A DNA stretch of 64,000 nt from Xenorhabdus budapestensis. GTDB lineage: Bacteria; Pseudomonadota; Gammaproteobacteria; Enterobacterales; Enterobacteriaceae. This document shows positions 48,468-57,602 of the stretch, in pieces. Under the pieces are notes generated by a model that made no database searches, was not told where the DNA came from, and worked only from the letters and a program-made list of their open reading frames with translations. The stretch covers positions 429,569 to 493,568 of the forward strand of contig NZ_NIBS01000001.1 in the NCBI RefSeq assembly GCF_002632465.1, given 5' to 3'. The position numbers were made by a program, and so were the translations under genes. Positions within the stretch are counted from its first letter, which is position 1. Every line of letters begins with the position of its first letter.

Positions 48468-49211
48468 ATGAATAATGTTGAATTAGAGCATGTACTCAAT
48501 ATGGAACTGAATGTTCGTGAGTTTCAGGATTATGCCCCTAATGGATTGCAGGTGGAAGGACGCCGTCATATTCAACGGGTTATAACGGGCGTGACAGCAT
48601 GTCAGGCTCTACTGGATGAAGCTGTTCGTCTGGAAGCTGATGCTGTCATCGTACATCATGGATATTTTTGGAAGAATGAATCGCCTGTTATCCGAGGCAT
48701 GAAACGCCGTCGTTTACAAACTTTACTCTGTAATGACATTAACCTGTACGGTTACCATCTCCCGCTGGATGCTCATCCTACATTAGGCAATAATGTTCAG
48801 TTAGCACGTCAGATGGGTGTGAAAATCATAGGAACGATTGATCCCTTACTTCCTCATGGTGCATTTGATCAACCTATTACTCCGGTAGAATTGACCGAAC
48901 GCCTTGAAAAAAGACTGGAGCGCAAGGTACTGCATTGTGGTGATAACGCACGGGAAGAGATCCGCACTATCGCATGGTGTACAGGTGGCGGACAAAGTTT
49001 TATTGAGCAAGCTGCTGAATTTGGTGTTGATGCTTTTGTTACTGGTGAGGTATCCGAAAAGACCATTCATGTTGCCCGTGAAATGGGGTTACATTTTTAT
49101 TCGGCAGGGCACCATGCCACCGAGCGCTATGGCATCAAAACGCTTGGTGAATGGCTGGCGAATCATCATGGGTTGAATGTCACTTTTATTGATATTCCTA
49201 ATCCGGCTTGA
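48468..49211 (+). CDS. ybgI: YbgI, Nif3-like dinuclear metal-binding protein
   Basis: 247 residues from the ATG with AAGGGG upstream, the same length as E. coli YbgI; in-frame ATGs at 48405 and 48435 would add 21 or 11 residues but are less likely. Conserved metal-ligand motifs are VIVHHGYFWK (two His), LPLDAHP and the C-terminal GHHATERYGI. E. coli YbgI forms a hexameric toroid with two metals per subunit and is a type 2 GTP cyclohydrolase I-like family member; its physiological substrate is uncertain. Intact; it stands alone here, without the ybgJKL genes that follow it in E. coli. Confidence 0.94.
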   Translation: MNNVELEHVLNMELNVREFQDYAPNGLQVEGRRHIQRVITGVTACQALLDEAVRLEADAVIVHHGYFWKNESPVIRGMKRRRLQTLLCNDINLYGYHLPLDAHPTLGNNVQLARQMGVKIIGTIDPLLPHGAFDQPITPVELTERLEKRLERKVLHCGDNAREEIRTIAWCTGGGQSFIEQAAEFGVDAFVTGEVSEKTIHVAREMGLHFYSAGHHATERYGIKTLGEWLANHHGLNVTFIDIPNPA

Positions 49212-49235
49212 TGTCTTACAATGCATAACCATTGA

Positions 49236-49281
49236 TATATAAGTCATGACTTATATAATGCTATTATAAGTTATGGCTTAT
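49236..49281 (+). promoter_or_regulatory. Toxin-antitoxin promoter with two operators
   Basis: A perfect 22-base palindrome (49236-49257) contains ATAAG-N6-CTTAT, and the same half sites with the same six-base spacing recur at 49266-49281, 27 bases on. TTGATA (49232-49237) and TATAAT (49254-49259), 16 bases apart, form a strong promoter overlapped by the first operator. This is the layout of autoregulation by a HigA-type antitoxin dimer. Confidence 0.75.
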
Positions 49282-49495
49282 GAGGTTATCGTGTGGATTG
49301 TATATGAAAGAATTAAGGATCCAATGTAAAGGAAGACCTATCAGAGCGCTTTTTGCTTTTGATCCTTTAAGGCAGGCTATTGCCCTGTGTGCAGGTGATA
49401 AAGCCACAAATGATAAACGTTTTTACAAAGAAATGATCGCGATTGCTGATGCGGAATATGAAGCACATTTAGCTAATTTGGAGGGTAAGAAATGA
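49273..49495 (+). pseudogene. Decayed HigB/Gp49-like toxin with internal deletion
   Basis: The N-terminus MAYEVIVWIVY (from 49273) looks like the start of Gp49-like toxins (RelE/HigB superfamily) but ends at a TAA at 49327. In another frame, MKELRIQCKGRPIRALFAFD from 49304 is the C-terminal half, which continues through CAGDKATNDKRFYKEMI to the stop. About 45 codons between the two parts are missing, with a frame change. The surviving 71-codon frame opened at 49280 could make a truncated protein, but it lacks the first strands and helices of the toxin fold and is unlikely to be active. It overlaps the antitoxin gene by 4 bases. Confidence 0.75.
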
Positions 49496-49791
49496 AAACT
49501 CTCAAAGAGAAAATTCAAGAATTTTTGGAAGAAGATCAAGCAGAGATAAAACAAATGGCTGATGAGCTAGTTTTAGAAACTGGATTACAACTGTTGAGGG
49601 AAGAGTTAAATATTTCTCAGCAAAAATTGGCTAACAGTTTAGGTATCAGCCAACCAGCCATTACTCAAATAGAACAACGGGGTAATGATATAAAGTTAGT
49701 TACACTAAAACGTTATGTTGAAGCGATGGGAGGTAAGTTGAGCTTAACTGTAGAACTCCCAACTGGTAATGGAAAAATTTTCCATATTTAG
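49492..49791 (+). CDS. HigA-like antitoxin, Xre-type DNA-binding protein
   Basis: 99 residues. The helix-turn-helix is LNISQQKLANSLGISQPAIT (about residues 41-60), followed by the family sequence IEQRGNDIKLVTLKRYVEAMGGKLSLTVELP. It would neutralise the HigB-like toxin and repress the promoter at 49236-49281. It starts at the ATG that overlaps the toxin stop and has GAGGGTAAGAA before it. The gene is intact although the toxin is broken. Confidence 0.88.
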   Translation: MKTLKEKIQEFLEEDQAEIKQMADELVLETGLQLLREELNISQQKLANSLGISQPAITQIEQRGNDIKLVTLKRYVEAMGGKLSLTVELPTGNGKIFHI

Positions 49792-49811
49792 CAGATAGTT
49801 GAATACTTGCA

Positions 49812-50963
49812 CTAACCTTTAAGGTTATTGTTCTTGTTGGGTGTAATACCCGGCAAGGATAGAAACACTGTGATTAATCCACAATAAATTAGAATATTAC
49901 CTAACGCTTGACTCCAACCAGCAAGAGCTAGGCCAGCCCCTAACAGCAAATAGTAAAATAACCCTAACAAGGCGCCTGCTGTGCCCAATCTATCTGTATA
50001 GCGATTTAAGGCAGAGGCTAAAATATTGGGAATTGCAAGGCCGTAAGCAATCACAATACCCAACATAGGGAAAATAAACAGCCAACTATTTTCAAGCAGA
50101 TAAACACCAATCCCACTTAATAAGACAAGCCATGCCGCAAGGGATATGATTTTTTTAGTTGTCCATTTCTTTTTTAAAAATTGTTTATTAAATACTGAAC
50201 CCACCCCAGCACCGAGTGTGAAGAGTAGTCCGGTATAACCGAAAAGCTCTGGTGATAATCCGAATTGTGCAAAACGGAAAGGAGCCAGTTGATAGTAGCT
50301 GAATAGACAAACATTGAATAAAGCGATGAGAAATACACTTCGCCAAATGGCAATATCTTTCAACATCACGCTGGCGGTATCAGATAGCGCAACTTTTGTT
50401 ACAGTTACCGGGTGTGTTTCTGGTAAGCGAATAACAGACCAACTGGTCAAAATAGCAGCCAAAATAGTCAATCCTGCGAATACGGCCTGATAACCGCCAA
50501 AATGATTCAGTGCAGAGCCGCTGATCATACCAATGGCAGGACTGGCCGCCAAAGCAATGCCCATAATGGAGAAAACACGTGTCAGTTCTTCACCACGGTA
50601 ACTATCGCGCATGATAGTTTGTGTCCCGATTGAGCCGACCGCTGCTCCGAAAGCGGATAACATTCTGGCGCACAGTAGTAACCAGAAGTGCTCTGTTAAT
50701 AGAGCTATAACACAAGCCAGACCATAGAGTAATAACCCGGCAATAATGGTAGGACGTCTGCCAATAACATCACACATGCGACCCCATACGACGAAACCAA
50801 TAGCAAAGGCGAAAAAGTAGAGTGACAAGGTTTGCGAGGCTTGTTCTGCATTGACGGCAAAGCTATTGGCAATATTGGTTAGGGCAGGGCTATAGATAGT
50901 TTCCACAATTTGAGGAAACATCATTAAAGCAATAGCGAGCCAAAGTGATGGTTTAACTTGCAT
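49812..50963 (-). CDS. MFS drug efflux transporter, Bcr/CflA type
   Basis: 383 residues from MQVKPSLWLAIALMMFPQIV; an in-frame ATG at 51011 would add 16 polar residues and has no ribosome-binding site, while AGAAG lies about 11 bases before the chosen start. Twelve hydrophobic segments are visible. The motif GRMCDVIGRRPTIIAG between segments 2 and 3 is the MFS motif A, and RMLSAFGAAVGS in segment 4 fits drug:proton antiporters of the Bcr/CflA group. It would export small toxic compounds; substrate unknown. It is divergent from an AraC-type regulator, which probably controls it. Confidence 0.9.
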   Translation of the reverse strand: MQVKPSLWLAIALMMFPQIVETIYSPALTNIANSFAVNAEQASQTLSLYFFAFAIGFVVWGRMCDVIGRRPTIIAGLLLYGLACVIALLTEHFWLLLCARMLSAFGAAVGSIGTQTIMRDSYRGEELTRVFSIMGIALAASPAIGMISGSALNHFGGYQAVFAGLTILAAILTSWSVIRLPETHPVTVTKVALSDTASVMLKDIAIWRSVFLIALFNVCLFSYYQLAPFRFAQFGLSPELFGYTGLLFTLGAGVGSVFNKQFLKKKWTTKKIISLAAWLVLLSGIGVYLLENSWLFIFPMLGIVIAYGLAIPNILASALNRYTDRLGTAGALLGLFYYLLLGAGLALAGWSQALGNILIYCGLITVFLSLPGITPNKNNNLKG

Positions 50964-51085
50964 GGTATTTTTCTTCTGATCGTTAATGAGTGATGACCAG
51001 AAGGTTAGCATTCTGATAGCTGTCTAGTTATGATAATAAAGACAATAAATTTATATAATCAGACATTAATTTAACGGGAGCTAAT

Positions 51086-51847
51086 ATGGCATGGTTGAGG
51101 CAAAGTGATCATTTTGATCCTGACAGTTTGAATGTACCTGTAGTAGGCATTGCGGCAGAGATGGGACAGCACGACTCTGGTTTTCATCAACATGTTATGG
51201 GTCAGCTATTGTTTACTCAGCGGGGTTGTATCAAGATCACTTTGGCTAATCAGATTTCTGTTTTACCTCCGACCAGAGTGGCATGGATCCCGCCAAGAAC
51301 ATTACATCGGGCGGAAATGCGTGGTTCTGTTGGATATCGTTCTATCTATCTTGATGTTTCTGAGGTGGATTGGATACCTGACAGGAGTGAAGTACTGGAA
51401 GCTACACCATTGCTACAGGCAGTTTTGGAACGTATTGCAATATCGCCTTTTGATACTGACTGGAATCAGGGAAAAGACGCACATTTATTGGCAGTGCTTT
51501 TTGATGAAATGTGTGCGGCACACCGAGAGCCAACGTTATTGCCTTTGCCTCTTGATCGTCGTTTGGCTCGTTTGTTGTTTGAGCAATTACCTCCTCCACT
51601 ACAGGAAATGGCTACTTATATTGGTGCCAGTGAAAAAACGATTACCCGCATATTTCAGCGTGAAACGGGAATGAGTTATCAACAATGGCGGCAACAATGG
51701 CGGTTGATTAAGTCAATTGAATTATTGGCACAGGGTAAGACGATATCTTATGTGGCTCAGGAGTTGGGGTTTGCCAATGACAGTGCTTTTGTCACGTTCT
51801 TTCGCAAAATCATCGGAAAGCCGCCACGTGAGTATATGGCAGGCTAA
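51086..51847 (+). CDS. AraC-family regulator with N-terminal cupin
   Basis: 253 residues. The N-terminal cupin-like domain has GFHQHVMGQLLF and WIPPRTLHRAEM; the C-terminal AraC domain has two helix-turn-helix units (LQEMATYIGASEKTITRIFQ, and ISYVAQELGFANDSAFVTFF) with the closing GKPPREYM. GGGAGC six bases before ATG supports the start. It is divergent from the efflux gene across about 120 bases. AraC proteins of this kind often regulate a neighbouring exporter in response to its substrate, which is the inferred role here. Confidence 0.92.
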   Translation: MAWLRQSDHFDPDSLNVPVVGIAAEMGQHDSGFHQHVMGQLLFTQRGCIKITLANQISVLPPTRVAWIPPRTLHRAEMRGSVGYRSIYLDVSEVDWIPDRSEVLEATPLLQAVLERIAISPFDTDWNQGKDAHLLAVLFDEMCAAHREPTLLPLPLDRRLARLLFEQLPPPLQEMATYIGASEKTITRIFQRETGMSYQQWRQQWRLIKSIELLAQGKTISYVAQELGFANDSAFVTFFRKIIGKPPREYMAG

Positions 51848-51971
51848 GGGGCAAAAGCAGTTGCAGGGGATGAAGAGGAGAAAAAACCAATAGTTTCACC
51901 AATAGAAAGCTTTTTAGGAAGGATCATAAGCAGTCCCTTTTATTGAAATAATAATGGGTATCACGTAGCGG

Positions 51972-52060
51972 ATACTGCACCCTACTATCAGATGGCAAGC
52001 CAATTGTGGTGGATTGGCAGGTAAGGTGCAGTATATACACGCTTCAGAATATGAAGTGTG
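51972..52060. repeat. Nested inverted repeats behind gltA
   Basis: ATACTGCACC (51972-51981) and GGTGCAGTAT (52025-52034) are a perfect 10-base inverted pair that encloses GCCAAT/ATTGGC (51999-52018). Next to it CACGCTTCA/TGAAGTGTG (52038-52060) forms another stem just past the gltA stop. The last may be the gltA transcript end, though there is no T-run. The outer pair could be a small mobile repeat. Confidence 0.5.
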
Positions 52061-52077
52061 TCAGTAAGTTTGTTAGA

Positions 52078-53361
52078 TTATTTTTTAATCTTACTCGTGA
52101 AGTCGCGCTTAGTATGACCAGTGTAAAGCTGGCGAGGACGAGCGATCTTCAAACCATCGTCATGCATTTCATTCCAGTGTGCAATCCAGCCAATTGTACG
52201 GGCAATGGCAAAGATTACGGTAAACATGGAGGATGGAATCCCCATTGCTTTCAGAATAATACCAGAATAGAAATCGACATTCGGATACAGTTTTTTCTCA
52301 ATAAAGTACGGATCGCTCAGGGCAATACGTTCCAGCTCCATGGCAACTTCCAACAAACTGTCATTCAGACCAAGTTCATCCAGTACTTCATGACAGGTTT
52401 CACGCATCACAGTAGCACGTGGATCATAGTTTTTATAGATGCGATGACCAAAGCCCATCAGGCGGAAAGAGTCATTTTTATCTTTGGCGCGGGCGACAAA
52501 TTCAGGAATGTGATCGACAGTCTGGATCTCTTCCAGCATACGCAGACAAGCTTCATTTGCGCCACCATGTGCAGGTCCCCACAATGATGCAATTCCCGCA
52601 GCGATGCAGACGAATGGATTCGCACCAGAAGAACCCGCGGTACGTACTGTTGAAGTCGAAGCATTCTGTTCATGATCCGCATGTAGAATAAAAATGCGAT
52701 CCATTGCTTTTTCCAACACCGGATTGACCTTATATTCCTCACAAGGCGTTGAGAACATCATATACAGGAAGTTACCGGCATAAGAAAGATCATTACGAGG
52801 ATAAACGAAAGGTTGACCAATGGAGTATTTGTAACACATTGCTGCCACAGTTGGCATTTTGGATAGCAGACGATATGCAGTGATTTCGCGGTGTTGAGGA
52901 TTATGAACATCCACTGCATCGTGATAGAAAGCCGCAAGAGCGCCAGTCACACCACAAAGTACAGCCATAGGATGAGAATCACGACGGAAACCGTGAAACA
53001 GGCGGGTAATCTGCTCGTGGATCATCGTATGACGAGTCACAGTTTTTTTGAATTTTTCGTATTCTTCGGGTGTTGGTGGTTCCCCGTACAGCAGAATATA
53101 ACAAACTTCCAGATAGTTTGATTTCGTTGCGAGCTGATCGATGGGAAAACCACGGTGCAGCAAAATGCCTTCGTTGCCATCAATATAGGTGATTTTCGAC
53201 TCACAAGAGGCAGTGGAAGTGAAACCGGGATCGTAGGTATAGAAGCCTTTTGAGCCGAGGGTACGAACGTCAATCACTTCAGAACCTAGGGTTGGCGTTA
53301 GTACGTCTAGTTCGATAGCAGCTGAACCATTTATGGTCAACGTAGCCTTTTTATCAGCCAT
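52078..53361 (-). CDS. gltA: Citrate synthase, type II
   Basis: 427 residues, the length of the hexameric NADH-sensitive enzyme of enterobacteria. It condenses oxaloacetate and acetyl-CoA. Visible active-site parts are [14 protein letters not shown] (His), [10 protein letters not shown] (His) and the Asp in the VDFYSGI region. The start has AAGGAGA seven bases upstream. It is divergent from sdhC across about 620 bases, as in E. coli. Confidence 0.97.
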   Translation of the reverse strand: MADKKATLTINGSAAIELDVLTPTLGSEVIDVRTLGSKGFYTYDPGFTSTASCESKITYIDGNEGILLHRGFPIDQLATKSNYLEVCYILLYGEPPTPEEYEKFKKTVTRHTMIHEQITRLFHGFRRDSHPMAVLCGVTGALAAFYHDAVDVHNPQHREITAYRLLSKMPTVAAMCYKYSIGQPFVYPRNDLSYAGNFLYMMFSTPCEEYKVNPVLEKAMDRIFILHADHEQNASTSTVRTAGSSGANPFVCIAAGIASLWGPAHGGANEACLRMLEEIQTVDHIPEFVARAKDKNDSFRLMGFGHRIYKNYDPRATVMRETCHEVLDELGLNDSLLEVAMELERIALSDPYFIEKKLYPNVDFYSGIILKAMGIPSSMFTVIFAIARTIGWIAHWNEMHDDGLKIARPRQLYTGHTKRDFTSKIKK

Positions 53362-53983
53362 TTACATCTCCTTAGCGCTTATTTTTTATAACCCCTAACA
53401 ACCTTCAGATAGGCGCAATTTTTTACTGTGCCGACGGCATTGTGCTACCGGAGAGAATTAAAAATCAGGCTGTATACATTTAATGCTGAAATCTCATTTA
53501 CGGACGACAATCGTTTTCAGGTTGTTAAAAAGTTTCTGGATGTCATATCTAAAGTATTCTTAACATAAAATGTTACCATTTTGTGTCATAACGATACTTT
53601 TACAAAGCTCGTGTTTTTCGTGAAGTTTACTTTTTCATCGCAAAACGACGGTGAATAATATGCACCGCCATATATGTAAGATAAATGTTTAATCTTTGTC
53701 AAACAAGATAATGGTTTTTATGATAAATGTTTGAAGTGTGATCTTACTCACTGTTCAAGCTAAATGTTAATAATCATATTGTGTGGGAATTGTAATAACA
53801 ATGTGAAGTACTTATACTGCGTTAAGGTCTCCGGATACCTGATGTAGGAGCACCCAGCGTAATCAAATCACAACGTTTGATGAACAGTAAGGATTGTTAA
53901 ATTAATTATGTTGTGTCTTTGTATCCTCTTAACGCTGTCTGATTCCCACCCAGGGCCGGAGGATGGAAAATAAAAAAAGCTGT
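53362..53983. other. Divergent gltA / sdhCDAB control region
   Basis: About 620 bases without a gene. It holds a good CRP site (53737-53752) and an AT-rich motif GTTAAATTAATTATG (53895-53909) that resembles an ArcA box. In E. coli this region carries promoters of both operons under ArcA and CRP control, which fits. Confidence 0.65.
53737..53752. promoter_or_regulatory. Candidate CRP-binding site
   Basis: TGTGATCTTACTCACT matches the TGTGA-N6-TCACA consensus in 9 of 10 positions. It lies about 250 bases upstream of sdhC. Confidence 0.65.
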
Positions 53984-54373
53984 GTGGGCAAAATTGTGAA
54001 AAAACAAAGACCTGTCAACCTCGATTTGCGGACGATAAATCAACCCGTGTCCGCGATAGCTTCGATCTTGCACCGTATCTCAGGCGTCATCACCTTTATA
54101 GCAGTCGGCATTCTGTTGTGGTTGCTGGGTATGTCACTGTCTTCGCAAGAGGGCTTCCAGCATGCATCTGAAATTATGACTGGCTTTTTCGCCAAATTTA
54201 TCCTGTGGGGGATATTAACGGCATTGGGTTACCACATCTGTGGTGGGATCCGCCATGTTTTGATGGATTTTGGCTTTTTGGAAGAGAGCCTTGCTACTGG
54301 TAAAACTTCTGCCAAATTGGCAATAGTGATCGCAGTTATTCTGTCTATTCTGGCTGGGGTATTAATATGGTAA
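53984..54373 (+). CDS. sdhC: Succinate dehydrogenase cytochrome b556 subunit
   Basis: 129 residues when started at the GTG of [15 protein letters not shown], equal to E. coli SdhC (129) and aligning with its [15 protein letters not shown]. An ATG at 53963 is in frame but its AGG is directly adjacent to the start codon. Three membrane segments; [10 protein letters not shown] is the quinone-site region, and the haem-ligand His is in the [11 protein letters not shown] part. It anchors SdhAB to the membrane. It overlaps sdhD by 7 bases. Confidence 0.93.
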   Translation: MGKIVKKQRPVNLDLRTINQPVSAIASILHRISGVITFIAVGILLWLLGMSLSSQEGFQHASEIMTGFFAKFILWGILTALGYHICGGIRHVLMDFGFLEESLATGKTSAKLAIVIAVILSILAGVLIW

Positions 54374-54714
54374 GCAACGCATCCGCATTGGGGCGCACGG
54401 GTATTCAGGACTGGCTGTTGTTACGTGCATCTGCAATCGTTATTGTTTTATATGTTCTTTATCTTGTTGGTTTTGTAGCAACAACGTCAGACATCACTTA
54501 TGAAGTCTGGAGCGGTTTTTTTTCTTCATCTCTCACTAAAGTGTTCACCATATTGGCACTGATTTCTATTCTGGTCCACGCATGGATCGGAATGTGGCAG
54601 GTGCTGACAGATTATGTGAAGCCACTGGCACTGCGTCTGGTGTTGCAACTGGTGATTATTGTTGCGCTGCTGGCTTATTTGATTTACGGAACAATTGTTG
54701 TGTGGGGTGCATAA
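54367..54714 (+). CDS. sdhD: Succinate dehydrogenase membrane anchor
   Basis: 115 residues, three membrane segments. [18 protein letters not shown] contains the conserved haem and quinone-site residues (His, Asp, Tyr). It starts inside the end of sdhC and stops directly before sdhA. Confidence 0.96.
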   Translation: MVSNASALGRTGIQDWLLLRASAIVIVLYVLYLVGFVATTSDITYEVWSGFFSSSLTKVFTILALISILVHAWIGMWQVLTDYVKPLALRLVLQLVIIVALLAYLIYGTIVVWGA

Positions 54715-56481
54715 ATGAAACTGCCAGTAAGAGAGTTTGACGCTGTTGTTATTGGTGCTGGTGGCGCAGGTATGCGTGCTGCACTGCAAATTTCACAAAT
54801 GGGCTTATCTTGTGCCCTGATTTCTAAGGTTTTCCCGACCCGCTCCCATACAGTTTCAGCACAGGGTGGCATTACCGTTGCTCTGGGCAACTCTCATGAT
54901 GATAACTGGGAATGGCATATGTATGACACCGTGAAAGGTTCCGACTATATCGGTGACCAGGATGCCATCGAATATATGTGTAAAACTGGCCCTGAAGCGA
55001 TTTTGGAACTGGAACACATGGGGTTGCCATTCTCACGCCTGGATGATGGAAGTATCTATCAGCGTCCATTTGGTGGGCAATCCAGAAATTTTGGCGGTGA
55101 GCAAGCTGCCCGCACAGCTGCTGCTGCTGACCGTACTGGTCACGCATTACTTCATACCCTGTATCAGCAAAACCTGAAGAACCACACGACCATTTTCTCT
55201 GAGTGGTATTCTCTGGATCTGGTAAAAAACCAAGATGGTGCTACTGTTGGCTGTACAGCCATCTGTATTGAAACAGGTGAAGTCGTCTATTTCAAAGCCA
55301 AGGCAACTATTCTCGCAACAGGCGGTGCAGGCCGTATTTTTCAATCTACAACTAATGCGCATATCAATACTGGTGATGGTGTTGGTATGGCGTTGCGTGC
55401 TGGTGTTCCTGTTCAGGATATGGAAATGTGGCAATTCCATCCGACAGGAATTGCGGGTGCTGGTGTATTGGTGACAGAAGGCTGCCGTGGTGAAGGTGGT
55501 TATCTGCTGAATAAAGATGGTGAACGCTTTATGGAGCGTTATGCACCAAATGCTAAAGATCTGGCTGGTCGCGATGTGGTTGCACGGTCTATGATGATCG
55601 AAATTCGTGAAGGTCGCGGTTGTGAAGGCCCATGGGGACCTCACGTGAAATTGAAGCTGGATCATTTGGGTAAAGAGGTTCTAGAATCCCGCCTGCCGGG
55701 TATCCTTGAACTATCCCGTACTTTTGCCCACGTAGACCCTGTAAAAGAACCGATTCCGGTGATCCCAACCTGCCACTATATGATGGGTGGAATTCCAACT
55801 AAAATTACTGGTCAGGCACTGACTATTAATGAGAAAGGCGAAGATGTTATCATTCCGGGCTTATTTGCTGTGGGTGAAATCGCTTGTGTATCTGTTCATG
55901 GTGCGAACCGTTTAGGTGGTAATTCATTACTGGATTTGGTGGTCTTTGGCCGTTCTGCTGGTTTGCACTTGAAAGAGTGTTTGATGGAACAAGGAACCAG
56001 CCGTGATGCCAGCGAGTCTGATGTTGATGCAGCACTGCAACGTCTGAACCGTTGGAACAATACCCGTTCAGGCGAAGATCCGGTTGAAATCCGTAAAGCA
56101 TTGCAGGCTTGTATGCAGCACAACTTCTCTGTATTCCGTGAAGGTGATGCGATGGCGAGAGGATTAGATGAATTGAAAGTCATCCGTGAGCGCCTACAAA
56201 ATGCCCGTTTGGATGATACATCATCAGAGTTCAATACCCAGCGTATTGAATGTCTGGAATTGGATAACCTGATGGAAACCGCTTATTCGACTGCTGTGGC
56301 TGCAAATTTCCGTACAGAAAGTCGTGGAGCGCATAGCCGTTTCGATTATCCAGAGCGTGATGATGCAAATTGGCTGTGCCATAGCTTGTATTTACCGCAG
56401 ACTGAGAGCATGACCCGTCGTGAAGTTAACATGCAGCCAAAATTGCGTGAAGCCTTCCCGCCGAAAGTGCGTTCTTACTAG
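54715..56481 (+). CDS. sdhA: Succinate dehydrogenase flavoprotein
   Basis: 588 residues, as in E. coli. The FAD-binding [12 protein letters not shown], the covalent-flavin histidine in [11 protein letters not shown], and the active-site parts HPTGIAGAG and [11 protein letters not shown] are present. It oxidises succinate to fumarate in the TCA cycle and respiratory chain. Confidence 0.98.
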   Translation: MKLPVREFDAVVIGAGGAGMRAALQISQMGLSCALISKVFPTRSHTVSAQGGITVALGNSHDDNWEWHMYDTVKGSDYIGDQDAIEYMCKTGPEAILELEHMGLPFSRLDDGSIYQRPFGGQSRNFGGEQAARTAAAADRTGHALLHTLYQQNLKNHTTIFSEWYSLDLVKNQDGATVGCTAICIETGEVVYFKAKATILATGGAGRIFQSTTNAHINTGDGVGMALRAGVPVQDMEMWQFHPTGIAGAGVLVTEGCRGEGGYLLNKDGERFMERYAPNAKDLAGRDVVARSMMIEIREGRGCEGPWGPHVKLKLDHLGKEVLESRLPGILELSRTFAHVDPVKEPIPVIPTCHYMMGGIPTKITGQALTINEKGEDVIIPGLFAVGEIACVSVHGANRLGGNSLLDLVVFGRSAGLHLKECLMEQGTSRDASESDVDAALQRLNRWNNTRSGEDPVEIRKALQACMQHNFSVFREGDAMARGLDELKVIRERLQNARLDDTSSEFNTQRIECLELDNLMETAYSTAVAANFRTESRGAHSRFDYPERDDANWLCHSLYLPQTESMTRREVNMQPKLREAFPPKVRSY

Positions 56482-56518
56482 TTGCGTTGCTGATGTTCCA
56501 GTTGCGGAGAAATAGATT

Positions 56519-57235
56519 ATGAAACTTGAATTCTCAATTTATCGTTATAATCCGGATGTAGACAACGCACCCCGTATGCAGGATTACATGCTGGAAGCTG
56601 AAGAAGGGCGTGACATGATGCTGCTGGATGCACTTATCCAGTTGAAAGAACAAGATCCAACGTTGTCATTCCGCCGTTCGTGCCGTGAAGGTGTATGTGG
56701 TTCTGACGGTCTGAATATGAATGGTAGAAACGGGCTGGCTTGTATTACTCCTGTTTCAGCATTATGCCGTGGTAACAAGAAGATTGTTATTCGTCCGCTG
56801 CCTGGTTTACCCGTTATTCGTGACCTGGTTGTTGATATGGGGCAGTTTTACGCGCAATATGAGAAAATCCGTCCTTATTTGCTTAATGACGGTAAAAATC
56901 CACCTGCGCGTGAACATCTGCAATCACCAGAACAGCGCGCAAAATTGGATGGTCTTTATGAATGTATCCTGTGTGCCTGTTGTTCGACGTCATGCCCGTC
57001 ATTCTGGTGGAACCCGGATAAATTTATTGGGCCAGCAGGTCTTTTAGCCGCATATCGTTTTCTGATTGATAGCCGTGATACTGAAACTTCATCCCGATTG
57101 GATGGATTGAATGATGCTTTCAGTGTCTTTCGTTGTCATGGGATCATGAACTGCGTCAGTGTGTGTCCTAAAGGCCTTAACCCGACAAAGGCGATTGGGC
57201 ATATTAAGTCGATGTTGTTAAGACATAGTGCTTAA
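56519..57235 (+). CDS. sdhB: Succinate dehydrogenase iron-sulfur subunit
   Basis: 238 residues, as in E. coli. [2Fe-2S] cysteines are in SCREGVCGSDGLNMNG with a later LAC; [4Fe-4S] in CILCACCSTSCP; [3Fe-4S] in CHGIMNCVSVCPKG. It passes electrons from SdhA to quinone. Confidence 0.98.
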   Translation: MKLEFSIYRYNPDVDNAPRMQDYMLEAEEGRDMMLLDALIQLKEQDPTLSFRRSCREGVCGSDGLNMNGRNGLACITPVSALCRGNKKIVIRPLPGLPVIRDLVVDMGQFYAQYEKIRPYLLNDGKNPPAREHLQSPEQRAKLDGLYECILCACCSTSCPSFWWNPDKFIGPAGLLAAYRFLIDSRDTETSSRLDGLNDAFSVFRCHGIMNCVSVCPKGLNPTKAIGHIKSMLLRHSA

Positions 57236-57602
57236 TTAAAATATTACCTAATTAAATATACCGACAATGTATAGATAGTGCATAAATAACACATAAATTG
57301 TGTGTAAATAATGCATATAAGGTTGCCCTCCACAATTTTGAAATAAATATCAAGCCAGTGGAGGGCATAAAGAATGAAAGATGATAAATTGCCTGCTGCT
57401 AATGACGGCGCATGTTATTGGAATAAGGAACCTTTAAAAACTGCCTCTCAGTTTTTAAAGGTTCCTTGAAGGGTAGAATAACCTAAATAAAGAACATGCA
57501 TTAAGCACGTCCAAATGAACCTTTTATCAACACCGCTTATTAATAAAGCGGTATTTGTTAACCACGGCGAAAACTAAAGCTTTTAAAGCTTAAGGGATCA
57601 CA
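57236..57602 (+). other. sdhB-sucA spacer with strong hairpins
   Basis: 367 bases without a gene. One hairpin pairs GCCCTCCAC (57325-57333) with GTGGAGGGC (57358-57366). A second has a perfect 19-base stem (57425-57443 with 57449-57467) and a five-base loop CCTCT, no T-run. An AT-rich near-palindrome with TGCAT...ATGCA arms lies around 57280-57315. In E. coli a sucA promoter and a partial terminator lie in this spacer; the same is likely here. Confidence 0.65.

Noticed and set aside
52006..52587. 193-codon ORF opposite gltA
   Set aside because: Shadow of citrate synthase; no ribosome-binding site or recognisable motif.
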